In this document: positions 28,118-39,556 of the stretch, piece after piece | Layout of the letters: each line of letters opens with the position of its first letter | How positions within the stretch are numbered: the stretch's first letter is position 1 | Source of the DNA: Methylobacterium sp. Leaf104 | GTDB lineage: Bacteria; Pseudomonadota; Alphaproteobacteria; Rhizobiales; Beijerinckiaceae | Assembly: GCF_001422885.1 (NCBI RefSeq) | Contig: NZ_LMMZ01000005.1 | Location: 163,004 to 227,003 of the forward strand | DNA: 64,000 nucleotides | Reading direction: 5' to 3' | The notes under the pieces: generated by a model | Told to the model about the DNA's origin: nothing | Database searches by the model: none | Seen by the model: the letters and a program-made list of their open reading frames with translations, nothing else | Program-made: the position numbers and the translations under genes

Positions 28118-28981
28118 ATGGTGCGCTATCAACTAGGCTGCAATCTATCCTACAACATCCTCTCGGACACGACCTTCATCTTCAACCTCGAGGTCGCGCG
28201 CCTGCGCAGCGTCGAGATCCTCAGTGAAAGCCTGGTCCTGTCGCCGAACCTGAAGCGCGACATCTACGTCACGCCCGATCTCCAGAACCGCTATCTCGGC
28301 GTCAACGTGCCGGTGGGGCAGTTCGCGCTGGAATACAATGCCGAGGTCGAGCTCACCGTGCACCGGGCCGACCCGGCGACCATCGACGAGACCCCGATCG
28401 CGCAGCTCCCCCTCGACATCCTGCCCTTCCTGCTGCCGAGCCGCTTCGTCTCCTCCGACCGGCTGACGCCCTTCGCGCTGGCCGAGTTCGGCGCCCTGCC
28501 GAAGGGCCACCAGCGCGTCAACGCGATCTGCAACTGGATCCACGACCACCTGACCTACCAGCCGGGCACCAGCGACGGCGAGACCACCGCCGACGAGAGC
28601 CTGCTGAAGCGGGCCGGCGTCTGCCGCGACTTCGCGCATATCGGCACCGCCTTCTGCCGGGCCTTGGGCATCCCCGCCCGCTTCGTCAGCTGCTACGCCC
28701 ACGGCCTCGTCCCGAGCGACTTCCACGCGGTGTTCGAGGCCTATCTCGACGGGCGCTGGTGGCTGTTCGACGCGACGCGCCAGGCCGACCTCGACGGCCT
28801 CGTGCGGATCGGCGTCGGCCGCGACGCCGCCGAGATCGCCTTCTCGACGCCCTGGGGCAACATGCAGCCCGTCAACCAGCAGATCCGCATCGTGCGGGCG
28901 GACGGGCAGGGCAGCCCGGCGCAGCGCACCGTCGACGCGATCTCCACCGAGGAGCCGGCCCCGCACGCGGGCGCGGCCTGA
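28118..28981 (+). CDS. Transglutaminase-like family protein
   Basis: A 287-residue protein. The first 150 residues form a beta-rich domain and the second half is a transglutaminase-like fold. The catalytic triad is readable: Cys in AGVCRDFAH (near 168), His in DFHAVFEAY (near 204) and Asp in WLFDATRQ (near 219). Such proteins act as peptidases or amidases, or crosslink proteins. GGAG lies five bases before the ATG. It has its own spacing from lutC (90 bp) and is followed by eutBC. Confidence 0.85.
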   Translation: MVRYQLGCNLSYNILSDTTFIFNLEVARLRSVEILSESLVLSPNLKRDIYVTPDLQNRYLGVNVPVGQFALEYNAEVELTVHRADPATIDETPIAQLPLDILPFLLPSRFVSSDRLTPFALAEFGALPKGHQRVNAICNWIHDHLTYQPGTSDGETTADESLLKRAGVCRDFAHIGTAFCRALGIPARFVSCYAHGLVPSDFHAVFEAYLDGRWWLFDATRQADLDGLVRIGVGRDAAEIAFSTPWGNMQPVNQQIRIVRADGQGSPAQRTVDAISTEEPAPHAGAA

Positions 28982-29024
28982 CGGAAAGAGGCGGCTTCCT
29001 CGGAGGCTGCCGCGGCCTCGCAAA

Positions 29025-29067
29025 AGCTCCGCGGCCTTGCCGAAGAAGCTCCGCGGCCTTGCCGAAG
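29025..29067. repeat. Two-copy 21-bp tandem repeat in the eutB leader
   Basis: An exact 21-base unit occurs at 29025-29045 and 29047-29067, with a degraded partial third copy at about 29007-29022. It lies between the transglutaminase stop and the eutB ATG at 29112. Its length is compatible with a duplicated protein-binding site or simple slippage. Confidence 0.7.
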
Positions 29068-29111
29068 CGGCCCCGGGCGCGATGTGGATCGTTCAGGGAG
29101 GGCATCGCGCC

Positions 29112-30509
29112 ATGGCCTATCGTCACGTCGTCGGTCCGCGGACCCACGTCTTCGCCGATCTCGCGACCCTGATGGCCAAGGCGACGCCGGTGCGGTCCGG
29201 CGACCGGCTCGCGGGCATCGCCGCCGAATCCGCCGAGGAGGAGGTGGCCGCGCGCTGGTGCCTCGCCGAGGTCCCCTTGCGCGAGATCCTGGCGAGACCC
29301 CTGATTCCCTACGAGGCCGACGACGTCACCCGGCTCGTCCTCGACACCCACGACGCGGCGGCCTTCGCGGAGATCGCCCCGCTCACCGTGGGCGACTTCC
29401 GCGAGTTCCTGCTCACCGCCCCGTCGGAGACCCTGGCCCGCATCGCCCCCGGCGTCACGCCCGAGATCGCGGCGGCGGTCTGCAAGCTCATGCGCAACCA
29501 GGACCTGATCCTGGTGGCCCGCAAGTGCCGGGTGGTCACGCGCTTTCGCAACACCATCGGGCTCCCCGGGCGCCTGGCCGTGCGGCTGCAGCCCAACCAC
29601 CCCACCGACGACGCCGCCGGCATCACGGCCTCGATCCTCGACGGCCTGTCCTACGGCTGCGGCGACGCGGTGATCGGCCTCAACCCGGCCTCCGATTCCG
29701 TCTCGACCCTGAGCGGCCTGCTCCACCTCTTCGACGACCTGATCCGGCGCCTGGAGATCCCGACGCAGGGCTGCATCCTCACCCACGTCACCACGACGAT
29801 CGAGGCCATGAACCGGGGCCTGCCCGTCGACCTGGTGTTCCAGTCGATCGCCGGCACGCAAGGCGCCAATGCCGGCTTCGGCGTCACCCTGCCGATCCTC
29901 AAGGAGGCGCACGAGGCGGCCCTCGCCCTGAAGCGCGGCACGGTGGGCGACAACTGCATGTATTTCGAGACCGGGCAGGGCTCGGCCCTCTCGGCCGGCC
30001 AGCACCACGGCATCGACCAGCAGACCCTGGAGGCCCGGGCCTACGCGGTGGCGCGGCCGTTCCGGCCCCTCCTGGTCAACACGGTGGTGGGCTTCATCGG
30101 GCCGGAATACCTCTACGACGGCAAGGAGATCATCCGGGCCGGGCTGGAGGACCACTTCTGCGGCAAGCTGATGGGCGTGCCGCTCGGGGTGGACGTCTGC
30201 TACACCAACCACGCCGAGGCCGACCAGAACGACATGGACACCCTGCTGACCCTGCTGGGGGCGGCCGGCTGCAACTTCATCATGGGCGTCCCCGGCGCCG
30301 ACGACGTGATGCTGAACTACCAGTCCACCTCGTTCCACGACTCCCTCTACCTGCGCGAGGTGCTCGGCCTGAAGCGCGCCCCGGAATTCGAGGCCTGGCT
30401 GGCGCGGATCGGGCTCACCGACGCCGACGGCGCCCTGCTGCCGGAGGGGCCGAGCGCCCGGCTCATCGCCGCCGCGCCGGGCCTCGCCCGGTCGGGCCTC
30501 GCCGCATGA
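29112..30509 (+). CDS. eutB: Ethanolamine ammonia-lyase large subunit
   Basis: A 465-residue subunit of the adenosylcobalamin-dependent enzyme that splits ethanolamine into acetaldehyde and ammonia. Conserved segments include GLNPASDSVSTLSGLL, FQSIAGTQGANAGFG and GQGSALSAG. It also has FIGPEYLYDG and MGVPGADDVMLNYQ. I chose the ATG at 29112, where similarity begins (MAYRHVVGPRTHVF); GGGAGG lies upstream. The eutC start overlaps the stop. No microcompartment or EutA reactivase genes are in the window, so this is the short cytosolic form of the pathway. It needs B12. Confidence 0.94.
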   Translation: MAYRHVVGPRTHVFADLATLMAKATPVRSGDRLAGIAAESAEEEVAARWCLAEVPLREILARPLIPYEADDVTRLVLDTHDAAAFAEIAPLTVGDFREFLLTAPSETLARIAPGVTPEIAAAVCKLMRNQDLILVARKCRVVTRFRNTIGLPGRLAVRLQPNHPTDDAAGITASILDGLSYGCGDAVIGLNPASDSVSTLSGLLHLFDDLIRRLEIPTQGCILTHVTTTIEAMNRGLPVDLVFQSIAGTQGANAGFGVTLPILKEAHEAALALKRGTVGDNCMYFETGQGSALSAGQHHGIDQQTLEARAYAVARPFRPLLVNTVVGFIGPEYLYDGKEIIRAGLEDHFCGKLMGVPLGVDVCYTNHAEADQNDMDTLLTLLGAAGCNFIMGVPGADDVMLNYQSTSFHDSLYLREVLGLKRAPEFEAWLARIGLTDADGALLPEGPSARLIAAAPGLARSGLAA

Positions 30510-31324
30510 GCGCCGACCGCCCCGGGGCGGCACCCGATCCCTGGGCGCGGCTCGCCCGCTTGACGCCCGCCCGCATCGGCCTCGGCCGGGTGGGCTCCGG
30601 CCTGCCGACCCGGGAGGTGCTGCGCTTCGGCCTCGCCCACGCCCAGGCGCGGGACGCGGTGCACACGCCCCTCGACGCCGAGGCGGTGGCCGCCGGCATC
30701 GCCGCCCTCGGGTTCGAGACGATTCCCGTGGCCTCCGCCGCCCCGGACCGGGCGACCTACCTGCGCCGGCCCGACCTCGGCCGCGCCCTGACGGAGGCGG
30801 GCGCCGCGGCGCTGGCCGCCCGCGGCGACGGCCCGGTCGACCTCGCCCTCGTGGTCGCCGACGGGCTCTCGGCCCGGGCCGTGCACGAGGGGGCGGCGGG
30901 CTTCCTCGCCGCCTTCAAGCCGCACATCGACCGCGCCGGCTGGCGCCTCGCACCGGTGGTGGTGGCGACGCAGGGGCGGGTGGCCCTGGGCGACGGCATC
31001 GGCGCGGCGCTCAAGGCCCGCGCCGTGGTGATGATCATCGGCGAGCGGCCCGGCCTGTCCTCGCCGGACAGCCTCGGGCTCTACCTCACCTTCGGCCCGC
31101 GGGTGGGGCGCTCGGACGCCGAGCGCAACTGCATCTCGAACGTGCGCCCGGCCGGGCTCTCGCACGATCTCGCGGCGTTCAAGCTCGACTGGCTCCTGAC
31201 CCAGGCCTTCGCCCTCGGCCTCTCCGGCGTGAACCTGAAGGACGGCAGCGGGCCGGCCCTGGACGCGGCCCCCGGCCTGCCCCGGCTCGGCGACGGATCG
31301 CCGGCGGAGGCGGACCCGGCCTGA
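30506..31324 (+). CDS. eutC: Ethanolamine ammonia-lyase small subunit
   Basis: A 272-residue partner of EutB, overlapping it by ATGA. Family segments are ARIGLGRVGSGLPTREVLRF at the N-terminus, VVADGLSARAVHEGA, and IGERPGLSSPDSLGLYLT in the C-terminal half, ending SDAERNCISNVRP. EutC helps bind cobalamin in the EutBC hexamer. The product acetaldehyde could be handled by dehydrogenases elsewhere. Confidence 0.94.
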   Translation: MSADRPGAAPDPWARLARLTPARIGLGRVGSGLPTREVLRFGLAHAQARDAVHTPLDAEAVAAGIAALGFETIPVASAAPDRATYLRRPDLGRALTEAGAAALAARGDGPVDLALVVADGLSARAVHEGAAGFLAAFKPHIDRAGWRLAPVVVATQGRVALGDGIGAALKARAVVMIIGERPGLSSPDSLGLYLTFGPRVGRSDAERNCISNVRPAGLSHDLAAFKLDWLLTQAFALGLSGVNLKDGSGPALDAAPGLPRLGDGSPAEADPA

Positions 31325-31670
31325 GGCGGCGATCCGTCGCCCGCGGGCCCCCCGCTCCCGCCATCGCATCGGCTCGCTCGGAAGATCTGCCGCGCCGAAG
31401 CGTGGCTGTGGCGGGGTCGCAACACCCCGAAAGCATCCCGACTTTGCCTTGGGAGACCCCTCTCGCCGCCGCGATCCCGCCATAAACCGGGACCACCTCA
31501 GCAAGCGCGGTAAACGATAGTTCCCCCAACGCTTTACCGCGGAGTTCAGACGCTTTCCGAGAAACGGTCCGGTGGGGCCGCGCGCCGTGGCTGTCCACGG
31601 AGCGCACCCATCTGTTCGCGGTCGCTCCGAACCCACACATGCGTATCAGGCCGGGGTGGTGAGACGAACG
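31325..31670. other. Leader region of ilvD
   Basis: These 346 bp contain no gene. The notable element is a 9-bp inverted repeat at 31506-31541. The ribosome-binding site before the ilvD ATG at 31671 is weak (GGTGAGACGA). Confidence 0.5.
31506..31541. promoter_or_regulatory. Inverted repeat upstream of ilvD
   Basis: CGCGGTAAA (31506-31514) and TTTACCGCG (31533-31541) are perfect 9-bp arms around 18 bases, 130 bp before the ilvD start. It could be an operator for a dimeric regulator or an RNA stem in the leader. No T-tract follows, so a terminator is unlikely. Confidence 0.45.
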
Positions 31671-33387
<1,717 letters not shown>

Positions 33388-33401
<14 letters not shown>

Positions 33402-34287
33402 GACAGCCCACGGCCGCGCCATGCGGCCGGCGCGGGCCGCCCGGGATCGGCCGCTGGCACGCATGGGCCGGCGCCTCGCCGCGGCGGCGGGGCTCGTGCT
33501 CCTCGGCCTGGCTCCGGCGGCGGCGCTGGACGCCACCGCCCGGACGCCCGTTCCGAGCGGCAGCTACCGCAGCGCCCGCGAGGCCCTGCGCATGGGCGTG
33601 CGCGACTACAATGCGGGCGACAAGGAAGGCGCCGCCCGCGCCCTCGAATACGCTGCCGACCAGGGCCATGCCCTGGCGCTGTGGAAGCTCGGGCGCATGT
33701 ATGCCGAGGGCGACGGCGTGCCCCACGACGACCTCAAGGCGTTCGAGTTCTTCTCCCGCATCGCCGACGACACCACGGACGAGGGTCCGGACGCCCAGAA
33801 CTCGGGCGTGGTGGCGAGCGCCTTCACGGCGCTCGGCGCCTACTTCCTTGACGGGATCAAGGGCACCTACGTGCGCCCAAATCCCGAGCGCGCCTACGAC
33901 ATGTTCAATTACGCGGCCTCGTATTTCGGCGACCCGAACGCCCAGTACAACCTCGGCCGGCTCTACCTCGACGGCACCGGCGTCGACACCGATGCGCGCC
34001 AGGCCGCGCGCTGGTTCAACCTCGCCGCCGAGAAGGGCCACGCCCCGGCCCAGGCCCTGCTCGGCCAGCTTCTCGTCAACGGCCAGGGCGTGCCGGCCCA
34101 ACGGGCCCGCGGGCTGATGTGGCTCTCCATGGCCCGGGACGCCGCGCAGGGCCGCAAGGACGACTGGATCGTCGCCCTCTACGAGAAGACCTGGGCCTCG
34201 GCCAGCGAGGAGGACCGCGCCGCCGCGATGGCGCAGGCCTCCCAGACGTCCGCCCAGGTCACCGGGTCGGCGCGCCGGCGGCGCTGA
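33388..34287 (+). CDS. exoR: Sel1-repeat periplasmic regulator, ExoR-like
   Basis: A 299-residue Sel1/TPR-like protein. The segment [20 protein letters not shown] closely resembles rhizobial ExoR, the periplasmic inhibitor of the ExoS/ChvI two-component system that restrains exopolysaccharide synthesis and permits motility. About four Sel1 repeats follow a signal peptide ([20 protein letters not shown]). I gave the ATG at 33388 because GGAG is nine bases upstream, but the signal peptide itself begins at Met26 (33463), which may be the true start. ExoS/ChvI genes are not in the window. Confidence 0.82.
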
Positions 34288-34318
34288 CCCCGCGAAAAGG
34301 CGCCGCCCCTGCGGGCGC

Positions 34319-34948
34319 TCAGTTCGGGGACGTCCGGGCCGCGAGCGCCGTCGCGAAGGACGGCCGGGCCAGGGTGGCGGCGACGTAGCCGGCGAGCTTC
34401 GGCCAGCGCCCGGCATCGACGGATTCGCCGGCCAGATGCAGGTTGTGGAAACCGGTCGCCACCGAGATGTCCGCGATGCTGAAGGCGTCGCCCACGAGGT
34501 AGGCTCCGTCGATCTGCCCCTCGAGGTAGTCGTAGATCTTCGGCAGGTCCTCGCTCAGGGCCTTGGCGACGGCCGCCTCGTCCCCGGGCTTGCCGAACAT
34601 CTTCGGCTTCACGACCCGGTTGGCGAAGGGGACGATGATGACGTCGAACATCTCGGTGTCGCCGTACTTGTCGAACCAGATCGCGCGGCCGCGCGCCTTG
34701 GCCTCGGACGGAAACAGCGCCGGGCTCGGAAACTTCGCCTCGAGATAGGTCAGGATCGCCGAGGAATCGGCGAGCAGGAAGCCGTCGTCGTCGAGGGCCG
34801 GGATCTTGCCGAGCGGGCTCGCCGCCTGGAACGCCGGGTCCTTGGCGTGGAAGAAGAGCGGGATGTGCTCCGCCTCCCGGCCCTTCTCGGCCAGGGCGAC
34901 GAGGACCTTGCGGACGTAGGGCGAATAGCCGGTGCCGTAGAGTTTCAC
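34319..34948 (-). CDS. Glutathione S-transferase family protein
   Basis: A 209-residue GST. The N-terminal thioredoxin-like domain starts MKLYGTGYSPYVRKVLVALA and has the cis-Pro segment GKIPALDDDG followed by ADSSAILTYLE (the glutathione-binding Ser). The C-terminal helical domain contains SIADISVATG, the N-capping box motif. It is convergent with exoR and lies 64 bp after xth on the same strand. Substrate unknown. Confidence 0.92.
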   Translation of the reverse strand: MKLYGTGYSPYVRKVLVALAEKGREAEHIPLFFHAKDPAFQAASPLGKIPALDDDGFLLADSSAILTYLEAKFPSPALFPSEAKARGRAIWFDKYGDTEMFDVIIVPFANRVVKPKMFGKPGDEAAVAKALSEDLPKIYDYLEGQIDGAYLVGDAFSIADISVATGFHNLHLAGESVDAGRWPKLAGYVAATLARPSFATALAARTSPN

Positions 34949-35012
34949 GCGGGACTGCCTCCATGTGGGGGGATCGGTGCTGGCCCAACCCGCGGGAGGC
35001 GGGATCGTTCGC

Positions 35013-35807
35013 TCACGCGTCGGTGAGTTCCGCCGTCACCGGCACGTGGTCGGAGGGCTTCTCCAGGCCGCGCAGGTGCTTCTGCACCGAGGCCGAGACC
35101 AGGCGGTCGGCGGCCTGGGGCGAGAGCAGGAGGTGGTCGATCCGGATGCCCGCATTCCGGTTCCAGGCCCCCGCCTGGTAGTCCCAGAAGGTGTAGAGGC
35201 CCGGCCGCGGGTCGCAGGCCCGCAGGGCGTCGGTGTAGCCCTCGGCCAGGAGCGCGCGGAACGCCGCCCGGCTCCGGGGCAGGAACAGGGCGTCCGCGCG
35301 CCAGGCCTCGGGGTCGGCGACATCCTCCGGCTCGGGGATGACGTTGTAGTCGCCGGCCAGCACCACCGCCTCCTCGGCCTCGCGCAGGCCCTGCGCGTGG
35401 CGCCGCAGCCGCTCCAGGAAGCCGAGCTTGTAGGGGTATTTCGGGCTGTCGACCGGATTGCCGTTGGGCAGGTAGATCGAGGCGACGCGCACGGGACGCA
35501 CATCGTCGCCGGAGATCAGCGCCTCGATGTAGCGGGCCTGCTCGTCGCCGTCGTCTCCGGGCAGCCCGCGGCGGATCTCGGACATCGCCAGGGGCGCGCG
35601 CACCAGCAGGGCGACGCCGTTATAGGCCTTCTGGCCCAGGGTCTCGACGGCGTAGCCCGCCGCTTCGATCTCCGCCCGGGGAAAGCCTTCGTCCTGGCAT
35701 TTCAGCTCCTGCAGGCAGACCACGTCGGGCTTGGCCTCGTCGAGGAAGCCGACGAGGTGGCCGACGCGCTGCTTGATCGAATTGACGTTCCAGGTGGCGA
35801 TCCGCAT
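35013..35807 (-). CDS. xth: Exodeoxyribonuclease III / AP endonuclease
   Basis: A 264-residue exonuclease III family protein that incises DNA at abasic sites and trims 3' blocks in base-excision repair. Motifs: MRIATWNVNSI at the N-terminus, CLQELKCQD (metal-binding Glu), VASIYLPNGNP and AGDYNVIPEPEDV (active-site Asp/Asn). RIDHLLLS and the terminal SDHVPVTAEL with the catalytic Asp-His follow. GST is downstream on the same strand. Confidence 0.95.
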   Translation of the reverse strand: MRIATWNVNSIKQRVGHLVGFLDEAKPDVVCLQELKCQDEGFPRAEIEAAGYAVETLGQKAYNGVALLVRAPLAMSEIRRGLPGDDGDEQARYIEALISGDDVRPVRVASIYLPNGNPVDSPKYPYKLGFLERLRRHAQGLREAEEAVVLAGDYNVIPEPEDVADPEAWRADALFLPRSRAAFRALLAEGYTDALRACDPRPGLYTFWDYQAGAWNRNAGIRIDHLLLSPQAADRLVSASVQKHLRGLEKPSDHVPVTAELTDA

Positions 35808-35913
35808 GGGCTGGGAATCTCTGAGGGTCTTTGCGCGAGGGTGTCCGTCATCGGGCCTTCGCCTCGGGCTGGCAAGGCGTCCCGGTTCGCGGGGACGGAT
35901 GGATGGGGGCCGG

Positions 35914-36618
35914 ATGGCCGGGCACTGGCTGACACCGATCTACGCCTATTGCGAGCGCAGCGATCCCGGCTTCTGGGCGGAGCCGGTCAACGCCCTGTCC
36001 AACGGCGCCTTCCTGGTCGCCGCCGGCCTGGCGGCGTGGCGCGTGCGCCGGGCCGGGACGGCGGATGCCCCGGCCCTCCTGCTCGGCGCCCTGGTGGCGG
36101 TGGTGGGCCTCGGCTCGTTCCTGTTCCACACCCTGGCGGTGCAGTGGGCGCTGCTGGCCGACGTCATCCCGATCGCGCTGTTCATCTACGCCTACTTCCT
36201 CCTGGCGATGCGCCGCTTCCTCGGCCTCGGCCCCGCGGCGGCGCTGGCCGCCACCCTGGCCTTCGCCGCCTTCGGCATCGGCCTGGAGCCGGCCCTCGAC
36301 GGGCTGACGGGCCGGTCGATGGACGCGCTCACCAACGGCTCGATCGGCTACGCGCCGGCCATCCTGGCCCTGGCGGGCGTCGCCGCCGGCCTGCTGGCGC
36401 CGCAGGGCCGCTCCCTCGGCCCGGCCCGGCGCGAGGCCGGACGGGCGCTCCTCGGAATCGCCGCGCTGTTCGCCGTCTCGCTCGCCTTCCGCACCCTCGA
36501 CCGGGCGGTCTGTCCGGTCTGGCCGCTGGGCACGCACGCCCTCTGGCACGTCCTCAACGCCGGGGTGCTCTACGGGCTGATCGCCGTCGCGGCCCGCTAC
36601 CGCGAACGCCGATCGTAA
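35914..36618 (+). CDS. Ceramidase-family (CREST-type) membrane protein
   Basis: A 234-residue protein with about seven membrane helices. YCERSDPGFWAEPVNALSN at the N-terminus and SFLFHTLAVQWALLADVIPI in helix 3 carry the Ser/His/Asp pattern of the alkaline ceramidase/CREST hydrolase family. A His pair near the C-terminus (GTHALWHVLNA) completes the likely zinc site. Family members hydrolyse ceramide or related lipids. In a bacterium lacking known sphingolipids the substrate may be a different amide-linked lipid. The ATG at 35914 is preferred over 35899. Divergent from xth. Confidence 0.82.
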   Translation: MAGHWLTPIYAYCERSDPGFWAEPVNALSNGAFLVAAGLAAWRVRRAGTADAPALLLGALVAVVGLGSFLFHTLAVQWALLADVIPIALFIYAYFLLAMRRFLGLGPAAALAATLAFAAFGIGLEPALDGLTGRSMDALTNGSIGYAPAILALAGVAAGLLAPQGRSLGPARREAGRALLGIAALFAVSLAFRTLDRAVCPVWPLGTHALWHVLNAGVLYGLIAVAARYRERRS

Positions 36619-36785
36619 CGCCGCGGGTCCGCGACGGCCGGCCGTTTTGTTGCGCCCCCCGGCAAATCGTTGCAGAAGATCGGGCCGCGTCGAGCGCGGC
36701 AATCGCCTCCGCCGATCGACGCCGGGCCCCGCGCCGCCGCCGGACGCGGCAGGTCCACGGCGCGACAGAGTGACGGAACACACCC

Positions 36786-38108
<1,323 letters not shown>

Positions 38109-38242
38109 CGCCCCCTCCGTCGGGCAGCGTACATTCGGTGGACGACAGAAGAAAAGTGCGCGCGATTGGCGAAACTTAATGCCTCACTCGCATTTTAGTT
38201 CATAAGGAGCGCCCGATAGAGGCGCAGGGGCGCGAGGCTCAC

Positions 38243-39229
38243 ATGTCCGGTGGCAACTTGGAATCGCGCGCGCCGGTGGCGCGGTCCCTGACCCTCGAAC
38301 TGGCGCGCGTCACGGAGCGTGCGGCCATCGCCGCCGCGCGCCTGCGCGGGCAGGGCCGCGAGAAGGAGGCCGACCAGGCCGCCGTCGACGCGATGCGCCT
38401 CGAACTCAACCTCCTGCCCATCGACGGCACCGTGGTGATCGGCGAGGGCGAGCGCGACAACGCCCCGATGCTCTACATCGGAGAGCGCCTCGGCACCGGC
38501 GACGGCCCGAAGGTCGACATCGCCGTCGATCCCCTGGAGGGCACCACCCTCTGCGCCAAGGACATGCCCGGCGCCATCGCGGTGACGGCCCTGGCGGAGG
38601 CCGGCTCCCTGCTCGCCGCCCCCGACGTCTACATGCAGAAGATCGCCATCGGCCCCGGCTACCCGGCCGGCCTCGTCGACCTCGACGCCAGCCCGGCGGA
38701 CAACATCGGCGCGCTCGCCCGGCACAAGGGCGTCGACCCGGCCCAGATCACCGCGATCATCCTCGACCGCCCGCGCCACATGCAGCTCGTCGCCGCCGTG
38801 CGCGCGACGGGGGCCGGCATCCGCCTGATCTCGGACGGCGACATCGCCGGCATCATCCACACCGCCAATGCCGATGCGACCGGAGCCGACATCTATCTCG
38901 GCATCGGCGCGGCCCCCGAGGGCGTCATCGCCGCCGGCGTGCTCCGCTGCATCGGCGGCCACATGCAGGGCCGCCTGATCCTCGACAGCCACGACAAGCG
39001 CGAGCGCGCCGCCCGGATGGGCATCAGCGATCCCAACCGGAAGTACGAGCTGCACGACATGGCCCGCGGCGACGTCATCGTCGCCGCCACCGGCGTCACC
39101 GACGGCGCCCTGCTCAGGGGCGTGCGGTTCCGGCCCGCCCTGATCGAGACCGAGACCGTGGTCTACCGCTCCGCCAGCGGCACGGTCCGGCGCATGCTCT
39201 GCGAGCACCGCCTGCTCGGGGAGGCCTGA
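38243..39229 (+). CDS. glpX: Class II fructose-1,6-bisphosphatase
   Basis: A 328-residue GlpX-type phosphatase. Metal and substrate residues lie in GTVVIGEGERDNAPML (near residue 62) and VDPLEGTTLCAKDMPGAI (near 93). DRPRHMQLVAAVRATGAGI and SDGDIAGII follow in the C-terminal half. It converts fructose-1,6-bisphosphate to fructose-6-phosphate in gluconeogenesis, and in methylotrophs also in C1 assimilation side routes. Start: ATG at 38243. Confidence 0.94.
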   Translation: MSGGNLESRAPVARSLTLELARVTERAAIAAARLRGQGREKEADQAAVDAMRLELNLLPIDGTVVIGEGERDNAPMLYIGERLGTGDGPKVDIAVDPLEGTTLCAKDMPGAIAVTALAEAGSLLAAPDVYMQKIAIGPGYPAGLVDLDASPADNIGALARHKGVDPAQITAIILDRPRHMQLVAAVRATGAGIRLISDGDIAGIIHTANADATGADIYLGIGAAPEGVIAAGVLRCIGGHMQGRLILDSHDKRERAARMGISDPNRKYELHDMARGDVIVAATGVTDGALLRGVRFRPALIETETVVYRSASGTVRRMLCEHRLLGEA

Positions 39230-39556
39230 GGCGGGCAGAGCCGGCTGAGGGTCAGCGCGCGGGCGGCGCGATGCGCGCAGCCCGAACTCGGCCGGATTCG
39301 ATGTCCTCGAGGCCGGATCGACTGCATTCGGCCGCCTGCCGGGGCGCGAGCGGCCGCACTATCGGCCAGATCGACGCCGTCTCGGCCTGTATAGGCGCCC
39401 AAAGTCGGCGCAATGCCGCCATCAAATTGCCGATTCGGCCGACTGAGATGGCCATCGTGACGGCCGAATACTTCCGAGTTCGTCGCCCGCGCCCGAATTG
39501 GCGCGGATGGAGGGACCGGCATCGGCGCCGGCCCGGAACGGCGGATCGCGCTGATC
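39230..39556. other. Intergenic region, no gene seen
   Basis: These 327 bp lie between glpX and the DUF2778 gene. I found no convincing coding frame. The 39360-39480 part is slightly AT-richer and may carry the promoter of the downstream gene. Confidence 0.45.

Noticed and set aside
29112..31324. Ethanolamine microcompartment operon
   Set aside because: Only eutB and eutC are present; no shell, EutA, EutD/E/G or regulator genes adjoin.
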